DNA of 64,000 bases from Azadirachta indica (GCA_022749755.1 CM040444.1:1557026-1621025); one strand, 5' to 3'; counted from the first letter of the stretch, positions 47,247 through 60,190 are shown. Notes: a model not told the origin generated them from the sequence alone. Translations and numbers: made by a program.

Positions 47247-48670
47247 CTATTCAATCCGCTTGAGTAAAATGAACAAGTTTAAATTGTTACGCACAGCCTT
47301 CATAATTTTGTCGAAATTCTCTTCGACTTTAGTGGCGAAATGCTTGAAGATTTGTTCTGCAGACTCATCTCCAAAATGATCCTTCATGAGTCCATCGCTG
47401 CCAGCTCTTACTGATAGCACATAACCTTCAGGAGAGAGAGGTGTTTTCATGGGCTGAGTAAATTTCTCCATCTTTTCAATATTGAATTTTCCATTTGTTC
47501 TGAAAATTGCCTCCAACTCCTTAGGGGTTGCACCGTGTACAGGCACATTGAAAGAGTTCGCTTTTTCTTCCTCAAGTACTCCCTGAAAACAAGAAAAACA
47601 CATTTGCATAATAATTAATAAATTAATTACTCTTAGTAGTTGTTTGATTCTAATATCGGCAGATTGTATAACAGTTATTGATTCTTACCATTTTGACCAA
47701 GTCTTTGAGGCAAGAACCCATAACATCAAAATATGCACCGCCCATAGTTTCGGAGGCAGAGATGCCATCTGGTACAACTCCTCCTAAAACGAACATCAAA
47801 CCTCCAGGTACAAGTTCTTCTGCTCTAGCATTCAGGAAACACTCCATATCATTCTTGAACTGAGTTGAATATGCCTCAGCAACTTCTTTCACTGATGAGT
47901 TGAGTACATTGCTTTTATTCCAAATTGGAGAATTCCTATCCACAACTTCTTTTGGAACCTTGGAGAGAAAGTGTAGGGCACTGGAAATGTGGGCAAAGTG
48001 TAGAGATGACTTGGGAAACAATCGACCGTGAAAAGAACCCGGCACACCGGCAGCAAAGTATTTCCGAGAAGGAGGAAGGGTTTTAAAGACTGTGTTAAAG
48101 TCATTTTCATAGTGATCATTGAAGAAAGCTTGGAATTCTGGGCCTGAAAGGTTTTGGTTCTTAGCTTGGAGGAATTTCAATTCTATAGCTTCAATGATGT
48201 TTTGCATAACAAAAAAGGTGTTAGGTCCAACAGAGCAGCCTAAATCTGCTATTTTAACTACTATCGCGCTTGGAGTGTCAAATCCTAAACTTTTCGGATC
48301 AAATTTTTCTGATATTGTTTCTTTGATTAGTTCCTTTCCAGCATCTACAATGTCCCTCTGTATGCCATAAATAGAGATCAAATGCTATGAAGTAAACACA
48401 ATTTCTTAACCATTCAAAATCTTTAATGTTAAATTCCTAAAAAGAAGAAAACCAACTCAGTCAGGCTCCGAAAACATAGCCTTAGATTCTCAGTAAAATT
48501 ATGATCTTAACAGCAGTAATAATTAAAAAGAAATTAAGAAAAAAAAGATACAAGATCATCAAGAGAAGTAGAATCAAAAGAGAATAGTGTTGTACCTGGA
48601 TGGTGGAATTTTTAGTGTAACTGTAAGCAACGTCTCCGCCAGTCATAGTGAATGATTTGGAGCTGGCCAT
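47247..48670 (-). CDS. SABATH methyltransferase copy D (intact, 3 exons)
   Basis: SAM-dependent carboxyl methyltransferase, SABATH family. Exons on the minus strand: 48670-48596 (25 aa), 48357-47689 (223 aa), 47582-47247 (111 aa plus stop); GT-AG introns of 238 and 106 bp, all phase 0. Total 359 aa. Motifs: YSYTKNSTIQ with Gln25, ADLGCSVGPNT at 62-72, GVPGSFHGRLFP at 129-140, SSALHFLSKVP at 150-160 with His154-Phe155, and an extra SPIWN at about 168-172 shared only with copy C. The substrate is probably a small carboxylic acid; the missing Trp argues against salicylate. A TTAAATAAA core promoter motif is about 60 bp upstream (48726-48734) and AATAAA about 36 bp past the stop. It is nearly identical to copy C without its frameshift. 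Confidence 0.92.
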
Positions 48671-48725
48671 TTTTACTCTATTGCAAATTAAGCTACAAAC
48701 ACATCATAATGTTTCTAGTTCTGCC

Positions 48726-48734
48726 TTTATTTAA
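48726..48734 (-). promoter_or_regulatory. TATA-like box of SABATH copy D
   Basis: Minus strand TTAAATAAA before GGCAGAAC, conserved in place in copies B and C and near-conserved in A. Confidence 0.4.
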
Positions 48735-49905
48735 TCAACCTCAGAAATATTATCTAATCTCCAGCTTTTTCTGACGGATTCTTTATTCATTATTATTATA
48801 TTTTGTCGTTTTCATTCTGCATCATCAACATCACTACCAACAAGACAGAGAAAAAAAGATATCAAGATAAATAAAAAATTAGTTTATGACAAGAGGGCTT
48901 ATAAAAGAAAGAAGAGAGATAAAGATAAATTAAATTAAATTAGGAAAAAGAAGTTTATAGAAGAAGTGATGAGATGAATAAAAGAATTAATTTATGAGAA
49001 AGAAAAAGAAGGATAGAGAAAATTAAATAGATAAAAACGAATTGATTTAGTGTATTTGTGTCTACCAATTTGTGAAAACAGAGCATCTCTGAAAACGACT
49101 ACCGAGCTCTCAAAATTGAAAATTTGTGAAACAAAAACCAGTATCAATCAATTTCAAATGATGGGATCATAAAACAAAGAGAGAAATTTTTGTAAAGAGG
49201 GCTGAATGTGAAGAAGTACAAAAAGTTGACAGTGAAAGGGAAGAAGGGGGAAGGTTCCATCCAATCACTAAAGGACAAAAGAGAGGGGACAGAGAATTTA
49301 ATGAGAATTCATGGATTCGAAGTTATCAAGAAGGAATCGTAAGCTTAAACTGGTTGTAATTTTTTTTTCTTTCAGCCAACTTTCCGTAGGGTCGAGTTAA
49401 AGAATAAAGGAAAAAATTCTCTAAACCATACGTGCCTTATTTTATATATATATATATAAAGAAAAAATATTGTGTATATATTATTTTTAACAAAAAAATA
49501 TATATAGGGGCAATATTAATAAAAATTTTATAATTGGTAATTCTTATATCCTATCAAGCAATCAAGTTCAAAATTTTCAAGTAATTATTGCATACTAATT
49601 ATATTATCATACATTAATGATATTTTTAAATAATATTTAATATAATTAATTAAGAAAATAGAAAAAAAAAAAAGTGGATATAAGAGAATTTATTATCCAA
49701 AATTTTTCATGTACCATTAAATTTATTAAAAAATAAAGATCAAAATATAAAAAAGGACGAAAAATAACAAAGACCTCATAACTCTTAACTTGTTTCGTTG
49801 CCATCTCTAATTATTAAATATATGATGTTATTATATAATATTTATTGAAATATAATAATGCAGTACTTGGAGATATAATTAATTTTTAAATTAAATATTA
49901 TATTT

Positions 49906-51237
49906 TAATGTAAGTTATTTTTATTTTAATTATTTTAAAATAATAATTTATTAGTGTTAAATTTGTATTGTATAATAAGAATAAAAATAATTGATTATCG
50001 TGAAGCTTCTTGGTATAGGTGCATATTACCAATTCCATAATATACTATTAAATGTGTTAGTGGTAAGTAATTAATGTGTTATTATTGTTTAAGTCCAAGG
50101 TTTGAATTCCTACTAATCTACTTTTCATGCTTTTATTAGATTTAATGAAACGACTTATATTATTAAATTAAAAGATGATTTTGCTCTTATACTATTTAAC
50201 TTATTAAGTGAAATTAGAAGAACCTTAATTAAAATTAGATTAATAAAAAAACTTTTACCCCTACACTATTTAGTTAAATTGTGCTAACTTTAATGAAATT
50301 TAGTTTATTAAGATAAATTATATCTTCAGGTTTTATGGTGTTACATTTTAATAAATTTTATATTGCAAAGAGATATAATCAAAAATAGAGTGATCAATGA
50401 AAATATCTCTTTTTAATTTTATTTATTACATTTACTATTTTGCCTCTCTAACCTATCGTTGAAATTAACAATAATCTTATTTGTACATCTTTTCAAATAT
50501 TAAGAGCATCTAACAACTCTTCAAATATTAGGGGATTATCTGTTAATTTCAAGAGAGACAAAATAGGTTGGTTAGATTTTGCTCTAACTTATATTTTTAC
50601 AAAAATATGAGAAATGAGAAAATTCTCAAAGAGAAATTTTGAGAGAAAACTAAAAGTTTTTTTTATTCAAAATTGGATCCACCAAACCTTGAGCTTTAGG
50701 AATATTTATAGCGTCCCAATACAATTTAGTCGATACAAAAAATGTAAGTAATGACAATGCACACAATATTGTGTAAGCGATGACATGACACACTATTTTG
50801 GGCTTAGTTTACTGGCCTATTACATCGGTATTCGGGTGACATCTTTTTAATTTTAATTCCCAAAATTAATTGATTGCATCGAAAACTTGAAGTTTGGAAC
50901 TGTTACTGATTTAACATTGGTATTGGTATATATAACACTAATATTGGTATTATAATTATGATATAATTTTATATCACCCAAAAATATTTTTACAATATTA
51001 GAATAAAGTAGTCTTTTAAATTTATTTGATAATTAAAAATATATAATTATTAAAAATACTCTTTTAGCTTTTAACTACACCCCATTTTATCATTTTCTTT
51101 ATAAAAATAATATTTTAATAAAAAAAAGACAAATGAAAAACATCTTTTTTTTTTCCTTATGCTTTTCTCTTGTTCTTTCGTCAAACTGGATATTCTTGGT
51201 CTTCTATTGAAGCCTACTATGAAGAGAAAAAGTTTTC
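49906..51237. other. AT-rich intergenic stretch
   Basis: No gene supported. Low-complexity AT sequence beyond the right end of the segmental duplication. Confidence 0.4.
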
Positions 51238-51653
51238 TATTAATATCAGATTTTGTCACCTGATATCAACCAGTAAATTTATTTATTTCTGAAGAAAACA
51301 CCTCCTTTCTTCTTTTCTTTCTTTCTTTATACATTCATTGATTCGTTAGATTATTTAAAATATTAGTTCAAGTAGAATTCGAATTGAAGATAATTTAAAA
51401 TTTAGTGAAATTTTAATTAGAAATAATTTAATATTCTAACTTATTTATAATTTAAACGAAATATGACTTGTCCTAAAAGATTTTTTATTAAATTTAACCT
51501 AAATAAGGAATGTTGATTAAAGCTTTATGAATTTGAACTTTCACCCTTTATCTTTTGAGCCTTGATTCTTTACTATGAATCTAATAGTTATCTTATTGGA
51601 CTAACATGCAGGTGAAAAATTAACTTAATTTTGAATGTTTAAAAAATGATCCA
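51238..51653 (+). repeat. Dispersed direct repeat, copy 1
   Basis: About 415 bp matching 55838-56258: AATATCAGATTTTGTCA, TTCATTGATTCGTTAGATT and TTTTAATTAGAAATAATTTAATATT blocks in the same order. The pair encloses the tandem array region. Confidence 0.65.
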
Positions 51654-52689
51654 ATAGTAAGTCTCTCAATTTTAAAAGTAACGTAGTTACTATTTAAAAC
51701 TAATGAAGAGTCAGAAAATCCAATATTTTTTACCGAATTTTCTACGATAATTTATTTTTTTTTTTATATGATAATTTCAAATGAAGTAAATAACATTTTA
51801 TTATTCGAAAAATAATAAAAGACAAGTCTTTATTAAAGGCCCTAATTAACATAATGTGATGACTAGATCTTGAATTCATAAATAGCTTACTCGTGGTTCT
51901 TGGCCTTTTTAGTTTCCAATAAGTTGTGAAAAGATAGATGATTTTTTGTTGGCAGAAAATGAGAACAAACAGTGAGATTGAGTGTACTAAGTTCAAAGTT
52001 CTTGCTTCCTTTTCTAATGAAATTTCTTTCCTATATAGTGTTACTTGCAAACTTGTGCTTTATTTATTTTTGCTTATAATTTGACGTCCTTTTATGTTGT
52101 TGTTATTCATTTTCGTTCCTTTTTTATTATATATTTCTTTGCTTAAATGTCAGGTACTTCATTGTAGTTTTTTCTTTTCATCAAAATATTGGTGTTATAA
52201 AAGTATATAACTTTTGTTTCTCTAAATTTTTGAAGTTAGTATAACGAAAATATAATATTTGGTTTTGCTGAGCTAAATATTAGCACAACAGGGGTATATT
52301 TATTTTTGTCTCTCTGAACTTTGCATTTTGATACTATGGTGGTGCATGATTTTGGCTTATTTAAGTGAAAATTGGTACTTTGGAGGTGTAATTTTGTGTC
52401 CATCTAGATTTTATAGTTTGGGATCGAGGGGTGTATATTTGGCTTATCTGAGCAAGCAATTAGTTTTTTGGTGGTATAAGGAGACTTAATTTTGTTTATC
52501 GTAAGTAAGGGTAATGTGTCAATATTTTATTTATTGCAAGAACAATTTCTAGTAGTTTGAGGAGACATTATTTTATCTACCATTTTCTGATAGTTTGAGG
52601 GGATACTATTTTGTTTACCGCAAAGCAATTTCTAGTAGTTGAGTAGGATTTATTTTATTTACTACGAGGGAGGCTTTTAGCATTATGTG

Positions 52690-53310
52690 CATGCATACGG
52701 TGCTTCTAAGTAGATAATGTCAGTACCTCATGGATGCGGTTTGGTCGTTCTAAATTTAGTAATTTTTGACATCACATAAATGGGTGTGACTCTTCTGAGA
52801 AAATGATGTTAGTATCTTGTGCATACGATTTAATCTTTTGGTACTTAATAATTTTTGGCATTGCATGAATGAGTGTGACTCTTCTGAGAAAATGATGTCG
52901 GTACCTCATAAATACGATTTAGTCTTTTTGAACTTAGTAATTTTTGACGTCACGTGTTTGCGTGCAGTAATTTTGAGCAAATGATGTCCATACCTCATGC
53001 GGATATGATTTAGTTCTATTGGACTCAATAATTTTTGGCATCACGAGAATGCGTGTGGTTTTTTTTTTGAGTAGATGATATTATACCTCGTGAGTACTAT
53101 TTGATACTTTTGAGCTTTGTAATTTTTGGTAGTGAGTGGATGTGTGTGGTTTTTTTGAGCAAATTATGTCCATATTTCACATATAGGATTTAGTACTTTC
53201 GGACTTAGTAATTTTTGACATCACATGAATGTGTGCAGCTTTTTCGAGCAGATGATATTATATCTCGTGAGTACTATTTGATACTTCTGGACTTTGTAAT
53301 TTTGACAACA
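52690..53310 (+). repeat. Tandem array of about 90-bp units
   Basis: About seven units. The core AATTTTTGACATCAC or a close variant recurs at about 52761, 52850, 52939, 53030, 53121, 53210 and 53298. A second core is GATGTC-GTACCTC-TG-ATACGATTTAGT. Units are diverged, so the array is old. Confidence 0.8.
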
Positions 53311-54130
53311 TGGAGCTGCAGTGTTTAGCCTTTCTAGGTATAGTTTTGGCAACACAGATCTATAATATTTGACCCTTTTAATGATAGTTTTGACAGCACA
53401 AATCTGTAGTATTTCACTTTTCTAGGCCAAATTTTGCCAGTGTGGAGCAACAGTGTTTGGCTTTTTCTGATAATAGTTCTAGCAGCATCGAGCTACATTG
53501 TTCGACCCTTCTAGGGATAGTTTTGGTAGCACGAAACTGTAGAGTTTGGCTTTTCTAAGCGTAGTATTGGAAGCATGGAGTTGTAATGTTTGGCCCTTCT
53601 GGGCGTAGTTTAGAAAGTGCGAAGCTGCAGTATTGATCCCTTCTGGGTATACTCATGGCAGTGCAGAGCTGTAATGTATGCATAGTTTTGCCAACGAAAA
53701 GCTACAGTATTTAGCCCTTCTGGGCATACTCTTGGATGCGTGAAGCTGTAGTATAAACATAGTTTTGGCAACTTGGAGTTGCAATATTGGGCCTTTTTAG
53801 GCATAGTCTTGGTAGTGTAGAGCTGCAGTGTATGCATAATTTTAGTAGCACGAAATTACAGTGTTTGGCCCTTTTAGGCATACTCTTGGTAACTCAAAAC
53901 TGTAGTGTAGCAATAGTTTAGGTAGCGTAGGGCTATAGTGTTGGGCCTTTCTGGCCATAGTCTTGACAGTGCGGAGCTGCAATATATGCATAGTTTTAGC
54001 AGTGCAGAATTACAGTGTAACCCTTCTAGGCATACTCTTGACAGCATGGAATTGCAGTGTTGGAATATTTTTGGTAACGCAAAGCTACAATATTTGGCCT
54101 TTCTAAGCAAGATGTAGGTAACCACCAAGG
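53311..54130 (+). repeat. Tandem array of about 44-bp units
   Basis: Follows the 90-bp array directly. The core is TAGTTTTGGCAGCACGGAGC then TGTAGTGTTTGGCCCTTCTGG, recurring about every 44 bp (for example 53341, 53385, 53429, 53473, 53518, 53563). Some later units are longer, alternating with a GCATACTCTTGG variant. Open frames on the minus strand here are products of the repeat, not genes. Confidence 0.8.
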
Positions 54131-54249
54131 TACAAATATATGTCCTTCTAGACTTTTGTAGTATTGAGAGTATGAATCTACTTACAATGTTTGGCCCTTC
54201 TAGGCGTTGAAGTTGGCACCTTGGAGGTGCATTGTTAGTTTTTTTTTTT

Positions 54250-55300
54250 TTTTAGTCTCCTTCTTTTGAAGATGGTGATAAGGTGAAAAGTTTTTGGGCT
54301 ATATTACAAATAATTGATAAGTTTTAATTATATAAGAATTATTTTAATAAGTCATTAAGGTCAAATACTAAAAATTTAAACAATTTTGCCATAAAACATA
54401 AATATTTAAAGGAAAAAAAGCATAAATAATCAACAGATAAAGATATATAAAATTTAAATATTGGATTCGAATGATATTTGTCCGTAAACCAATGATATTA
54501 TTAGTTGGGTCACATTTACATAGTACTCAATTGGGATATTATTTTGGGATCCCAATGACATTTAAGTCATGATCTAATAATATTTATTATTAATGCGGTG
54601 ATATTTTAGAATAAATTTAACTGATATTTAATTTTAAACTTTGATAATATTTTATATTGAACCTGACTGATATTTTATTTAAATTATACTTTTTTTGAAC
54701 AATTTTTTGCGCTTAACAATGTTTATTTATTTTATTACTTTATTTTTATTTAAATTTAACGATTTCTTTTGAAATATTTTTTTAAACATTATAATCTAAT
54801 TACATATAATATATTGATGGAAGTTTAGATAAGACAATTACATTATATCCTAGATATCTATGTATTGTTTTAACCCACAATGAACTGCAATCATCTATTT
54901 ATACCCACTAATTATTCTACAATTTGATAAGTTAGTATACATAACTATCACTGACAAATATTGAACTATGGTTGCAATTAATAAAAATAAATTCATATAC
55001 GCAATTAATACAAATAAAAATAAATACATATCTTATAATATTAAATGTTATATGTGTCATCTTCTGCTTAATTAATTGTTTATTAATTATTTCAGTTGAT
55101 TGATCTTTTGGTATTGCAAACGACCAGTTACACACGCTGATTGGTCCGAACGAAAGTGGCTTCCAATAAATCAAATTTATTCTGAACCACCGCCGTTGTC
55201 TATTTCTTATGCCAATTGCACAATTAGAAATCGAGAAGCAAAGACAAAGTCGAATTTAATGCATAAACAAAATCAATTTGAAACTTCGACGATCACATCA
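54250..55300. other. AT-rich stretch after the array
   Basis: No gene. 54955-55075 shares AATTAATACAAATAAAAATAA runs with the repeats at 55305-55750. Confidence 0.4.
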
Positions 55301-55304
55301 CCGA

Positions 55305-55750
55305 TTTAAAACAATCTCAATAATCGTACACGCAACCATCAACTTCAGATATCAAATCATAATTGCAATTAATACAAATAAAAATAAATTAATATACTAA
55401 TTAATATAAATAAAAATAAAAATAAATACATATTCAATTATTTTATCATCCGCATGCAATCTTTCAAAGAATGTATGCAATAAAAATTTAATCTCAATAT
55501 TATATAGGCAATCATCAACACCAGATATTAAATCACGGTTACAATTGATATAAATAGAAATAAATTAATATATGCAATTAATATGAATAAAAATAAAAAC
55601 ATACTTAAATATTTTATCATCAGTACCAAATCTTTTAAAAAATGTATTCAATAAAAATAAATTTCTATTCAAATATTTTATTATCAAAGTTAGATATATT
55701 AAACTATATATACAATTAATATGAATAAAAATAAATAAATATCTCACGAT
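55305..55750 (+). repeat. Diverged tandem duplication, about 200-bp unit
   Basis: Two copies, about 55305-55505 and 55506-55690, with CAATCATCAAC-CAGATAT-AAATCA, AATTAATATGAATAAAAATAAA and ATTTTATCATC blocks in the same order, plus a partial third. Confidence 0.6.
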
Positions 55751-55837
55751 ACACTATAAAATATTTTTTTGTAATAACTTCTCTTTAAATAATAAAAAAT
55801 TAATTTTTTATATTTTTTTCACATACGGTATTAATTG

Positions 55838-56258
55838 TTAATATCTGATTTTGTCATCTAATATCAATCAATAAATTTATTTATTTTTAAAGAAAAGACG
55901 CTCTTTTTTTGTCTTTTTCTCTCTTTTATATATTCGTTGATTCATTAGATTATTTAAAAAATTAGTTCAAGTAAGATTTTAATTGGAGATAATTAAGAAT
56001 TTAATGAAGTTTTAATTAGAAATAATTTAATATTTTCCTTATAAAAAATTCAAATAAAATATGACTTTTTTCAAAATACTTTTCATTAATTTTAATTTAA
56101 ATATAAAAATTTTGATTAAAATTTTATAAATTTACACGTTTACTATTTATTTTTTATATTTTTATTCTTTTAACATAGATTTAATAGTAATTTTATTAAC
56201 TAACGTGTAAGTAAAAAATCAACTTAATTTTTAATGTTAAAAAAATTAATCCACCGGT
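55838..56258 (+). repeat. Dispersed direct repeat, copy 2
   Basis: Matches 51238-51653. Starts TGTTAATATC and ends near AATCCA, so an LTR pair enclosing 51.2-56.3 kb is possible, but no primer-binding site or coding region supports that. Confidence 0.6.
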
Positions 56259-56259
56259 C

Positions 56260-57136
56260 CCATAATCAATTCCAAAACAAGATCACAATAATCAATTTTT
56301 ATACATTTAATTTCATAAATTATATTGAAATACAAATTAAATTCCACCAAACAAAAAAATAATATTATTAATAATGTTAAAAATATAATTTCAAATCAAG
56401 CGAACAAAAAAAAAAATCAGATCTAGGATTCAAAGTCTAGTAAGTGTAGTAGCATAGCCCCAGAGCAATTTCTGACAGCTACACAACAATTTCTGATGGT
56501 TGCCGGCTACCAAGCAGCAACTTCTGTTTGCTGCACGGCTGTTAGGCTACTCCTCCTGCAGCCTTGTTGCTGCTCTTAGTAGCTTTGCGATGGCTGGTTT
56601 GGGAGATTTGATGGAGATTTAGCTGAAAATTTGTCAGAGATTTCGCTGAAAATTTGTCAGGGATACTTATAAAAAAAAAGAATTGGGAGATTTGGTCAAG
56701 AGAAGATACTTAAAAAAAGGAAAACAAAAAAAGGTTAAAAACATAAAGTACATTGTTTGAATTTAACGTAGATTTATGGGAGATTTGTTGGAGAAAAAAA
56801 TAAGAGAAAATTAACCAAAACTCCCCAAATTTAGGGTGAATTTTCAGTAATAGATATTATTTAAAATTTGTTATAAAAATGACCCATTTGAATTATTTTG
56901 GACGAAAATATCTTTAATAAAAGCAAGTGTTGATCATTTTTTAAATAATTTTTGTGAGGACATTTTAGTCCAATCGGATTATTTTTGATACAAAATTTAA
57001 ATAGTGATTATTTGAGAAAATTGAATCCCACTTTTAGTTAATGTAGAAAATCTCCCAAAAAATAAATTTTAGTGAATAAATAGACGAGGGAGAAAGGGTA
57101 GGGAAGAGAAGAAAAGATATTAATTTTAAAACTAAA
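56260..57136. other. Unassigned stretch
   Basis: Includes a less AT-rich patch at 56450-56600 with CTGC/GCTG motifs. No coding motif recognised. Confidence 0.35.
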
Positions 57137-58250
57137 TAATAGAGATATTATAATATACTTCTAACTTTGGGAGAAAGAGAAACTATTCTATAAATTTTTA
57201 GAGAATATTAAATATTCTTAAGTTTTGAGAGAATAAGAAAATAAACTCCTGCATTTTGAGAAAATAGGCGTTTTTAGAGAGTGTTAAATGCCCTTAAGTT
57301 TTGAGAAAATAGGAAAATAATCTCATATGTTTTAGAAAATAGAAAAATACCACTAAACTTAAACTTTCGTTAGTTTGACTTTTTAACATATTATTATTTC
57401 AATTCCTAAACTTAATTAAAATAACAAAATACTTTAAAAATAAATTTTGTTTTATTATTTTTAAATAATTTTAGAAATAAAAATGTTATTTATTTAAATG
57501 AAAATATTAACATTTAGTTCAAATAAAATTATATATTAAAATACTACTAACCTTCTCTTCTTTTTTTTTAAACTTTTCTAGTATTTATTACAAATTAAGC
57601 TATATAATCAAAATTTTCTTTTAAATTTTTAATTAAAATTATATTAAACTATTAAAAAAGAATATAAAAGTACATATATTATACATTTTATTTGTACAAT
57701 ACTAAATTTAATTCATTAATTATAATATGTGAATTGAATTTATTATTGTGTTAATAAAAATAATATAAATTTTTAAATATACATTAAATAAATATTATAC
57801 ATATTTTTTATGATCAATATATACTAAATTATTACGTAGACAGTAAAAAAAAAAAGATTAAGAGAATTTTAGTATATAATTTTATCCAAATTTATTATTA
57901 GCATTTTAATTTAAATAAATAATATTCTATTTTTAATTTTTTAAAAATAATAAAAATAAAATAAAATAAATGTTTTTAAATTTAACATTTTAATCCCAAA
58001 TATATTAGAAATAAGGACTTGATTGGAAATAATGAACAAAATATACTCAGTTTTATTATTTTGATTAAATTGAATTTAAATGATAATATTTTAACAAGTT
58101 AAACTAATATACTTAGGTACCTTCCTATTTTCTCAAAACATAGGAGAATATCTTCTTATTTTTTCAATATTTAAAGGATATCTAACACTCTCTAAAAATC
58201 TAGGGAGGTAATGTGCTCTTTCTACAAAAATTAGGGAATATATTACAACA
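57137..58250. mobile_element. Foldback element with long inverted repeats
   Basis: 57140-57450 pairs in reverse complement with about 58060-58250 (shared TTTTTAGAGAGTGTTA, TTTTGAGAAAATAGGAA, ATGTTTT-AGAAAATAG). The left arm itself contains two tandem sub-copies. The centre is very AT-rich and non-coding. The type is not determined (foldback or Mutator-like). Confidence 0.6.
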
Positions 58251-58839
58251 TACCTTAAATAATATTTTACTTAAATATATCTTATCTTTTTCTCAAATTT
58301 GTCAACATAGGGGTAAAATAGTATTCTAGTTGGTAAACAATGGCCAATGGTTAAAAATAACGGATGAAACTAATAAAATAGTATTTTACTTGGTCAACAA
58401 TAATCAGCTGTTAAAAGCGACAAATGAAACTAATGATTTAGGATTATGTTGAATATTTCTTAAAAAAACTAGGTGTAGATCGAATATTATCAAAACATTT
58501 TAGGGATGATGTAAAATATTCATATAATTTTTAAAATTAATAGAGATAACTTTTAATATGATTTTTTGTTGGTATTAATTTTAAATTTTGTTTATTTCTA
58601 ATTTATGTTTCGTTTAATATTGAGGAAAAATGTGTAGGTCTAACTAAAAGTTGATATTAGATATTTTTTTAATTTTACTCTTAAAGTACAAAAAATTAAT
58701 CCTTAACAAAATCAAAATTAACTCTTTTGATTATAATATATTTACTTTTCTAATTTAAAAATAGACACTTTTAAACAACTTCAAAATATTAGCCCTAAAG
58801 TTTCAACAGTCCTATATTGCTGATAACAGGCATTGTGTT

Positions 58840-58853
58840 GGGCTCTGATATCA
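58840..58853 (-). other. Possible retroelement primer-binding site
   Basis: Minus strand TGATATCAGAGCCC, close to TGGTATCAGAGC. Sequence to its right (58854-59055) could be the end of an LTR on the minus strand. Weak evidence only. Confidence 0.3.
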
Positions 58854-59059
58854 CTTATTTAGTTCTCTTTAACAACGACAACTCGATAGTAGTGGAAGCT
58901 ATTCGTAGAGCTCACATTAGTATGTTGGGTAAATAGTAATGTATATGAGAATAGTATACGTATAAGTACGAGAATAATACAAAGCACTAAGATTTATGTG
59001 AAACCTTTTATGTGAAGGAAAAAACTACAAAATAACTTTGACAATAATTCTTCACTATT

Positions 59060-60190
59060 CACGTAACAGGCAGTAAGCACAGCTGCTCCCGAAAAAGACT
59101 TAGAAGGTTTTGCTGTTCGTAACATGCATTTGACTTTCTCTACAATGGTGTGGTTCATTCTTTCGGCTACACCATTGTGTTGAGGTGTGCCTCGGAATAT
59201 CTTTTCATTTCGAATCCCATAACACTATCTTCTCATGTTGAATCCCATGACTAGAGCAATAATCTTTGAATTCTTGAGAAGTATACTCTCCTCCATTACA
59301 TGTATGAAGGCACTTTAATGGTTTCCCAATTTCTTTTTTCATCATGGTGTGAAATTGTTGGAAATTCTGGAACATTTGATCTTTTGTCTTCAACAAATAC
59401 ACCTATGTTTTTCTCGAAACATCATCAATAAAGGTTAAGAAATATCTACAACATCTTAGATTTTTAACTTCTATTGGACCACATACATCAAAATATACAT
59501 GCTCTAGTATTTTTGGCTTTGTAGTCAATTCACTACTAAAGGAAACTTTATGTTGTTTTCCAAACAAACAATAATCACAGGGATGGAATTGTGTAACTTT
59601 GGGAGAAGGAATAAGCTTCTTCTTTGCCAGAATTTGTAGCCATTTCTCATTCACGTGGCTAAGTCTCTTGTGCTACAGACTTGATGAGCAATCCAATGCT
59701 ACATTCAACCCATCTTTGTAGATTTTTCTATGGGTTTTATATAAGGTACCACAAATTTGTCCTTATGCAACGACCATCAAACCCTTATTAAGTTTCCCTC
59801 TGCCATTTCTAAAATAATTCTCAAAGCCTTCTTTATCTATGGCAATTTTGAACATCAAGTTGAGGCGTAGATCAGGAACATGCCTCACATCCTTTAATGT
59901 CAGCTGGTGTCCAACATTCATCTTCATGCATATGTCTCCGATTCTCACAGTGTTGGAGCTGGTGGTATTTCCCATCTTCAGAAGACCAAAGTGTCTTACT
60001 TTATACTTCATAGTCAACAACTCTTTATTTAGAGGAGGATGGTATGAGGCAGCAATATCAACCGCCCATTCGGTCATCTAATTGCTCATATGCAGATATT
60101 CATCAACAAGGATCGCAACATCGTCTTCTTCTTTTATGACGGGAGCAGTAGTGTTCTTGTCATCTTTCTTCCTTCTCTGGTTCAATTCAT
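59060..60190 (-). pseudogene. Copia pol fragment: protease, GAG-pre-integrase, integrase
   Basis: Reads leftward on the minus strand. A Lys/Arg-rich linker near 60190-60090 leads to a protease region with MTEWAVDIAASYHPP (60077; DIAAS in place of the usual DTGAS) and LKDVRHVPDLRLNL. The GAG-pre-integrase zinc part follows (WLQILAKKKLI, CDYCLFGKQHKVSF), then the integrase core: YFDVCGPIEVKNL, YFLTFIDDVSRKT, NGGEYTSQEF and, near 59180-59130, QHNGVAERMNHTIVEK. It stops in integrase at about 59060. Gag, reverse transcriptase and RNase H are absent and no LTR pair was found. Stops and a frame change break it. Confidence 0.8.

Larger units (their letters stand above)
45188..49905. repeat. Segmental duplication, block 2 (holds SABATH D)
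   Basis: Counterpart of 33820-38103. The match is interrupted by the TRIM element at 45268-46303. At the right it continues past the point where block 1 meets unrelated DNA (38103). Confidence 0.85.

Noticed and set aside
53610..54128. Minus-strand frames of 75 and 84 aa with repeated Leu/Tyr/Cys patterns
   Set aside because: They are translations of the 44-bp tandem array.
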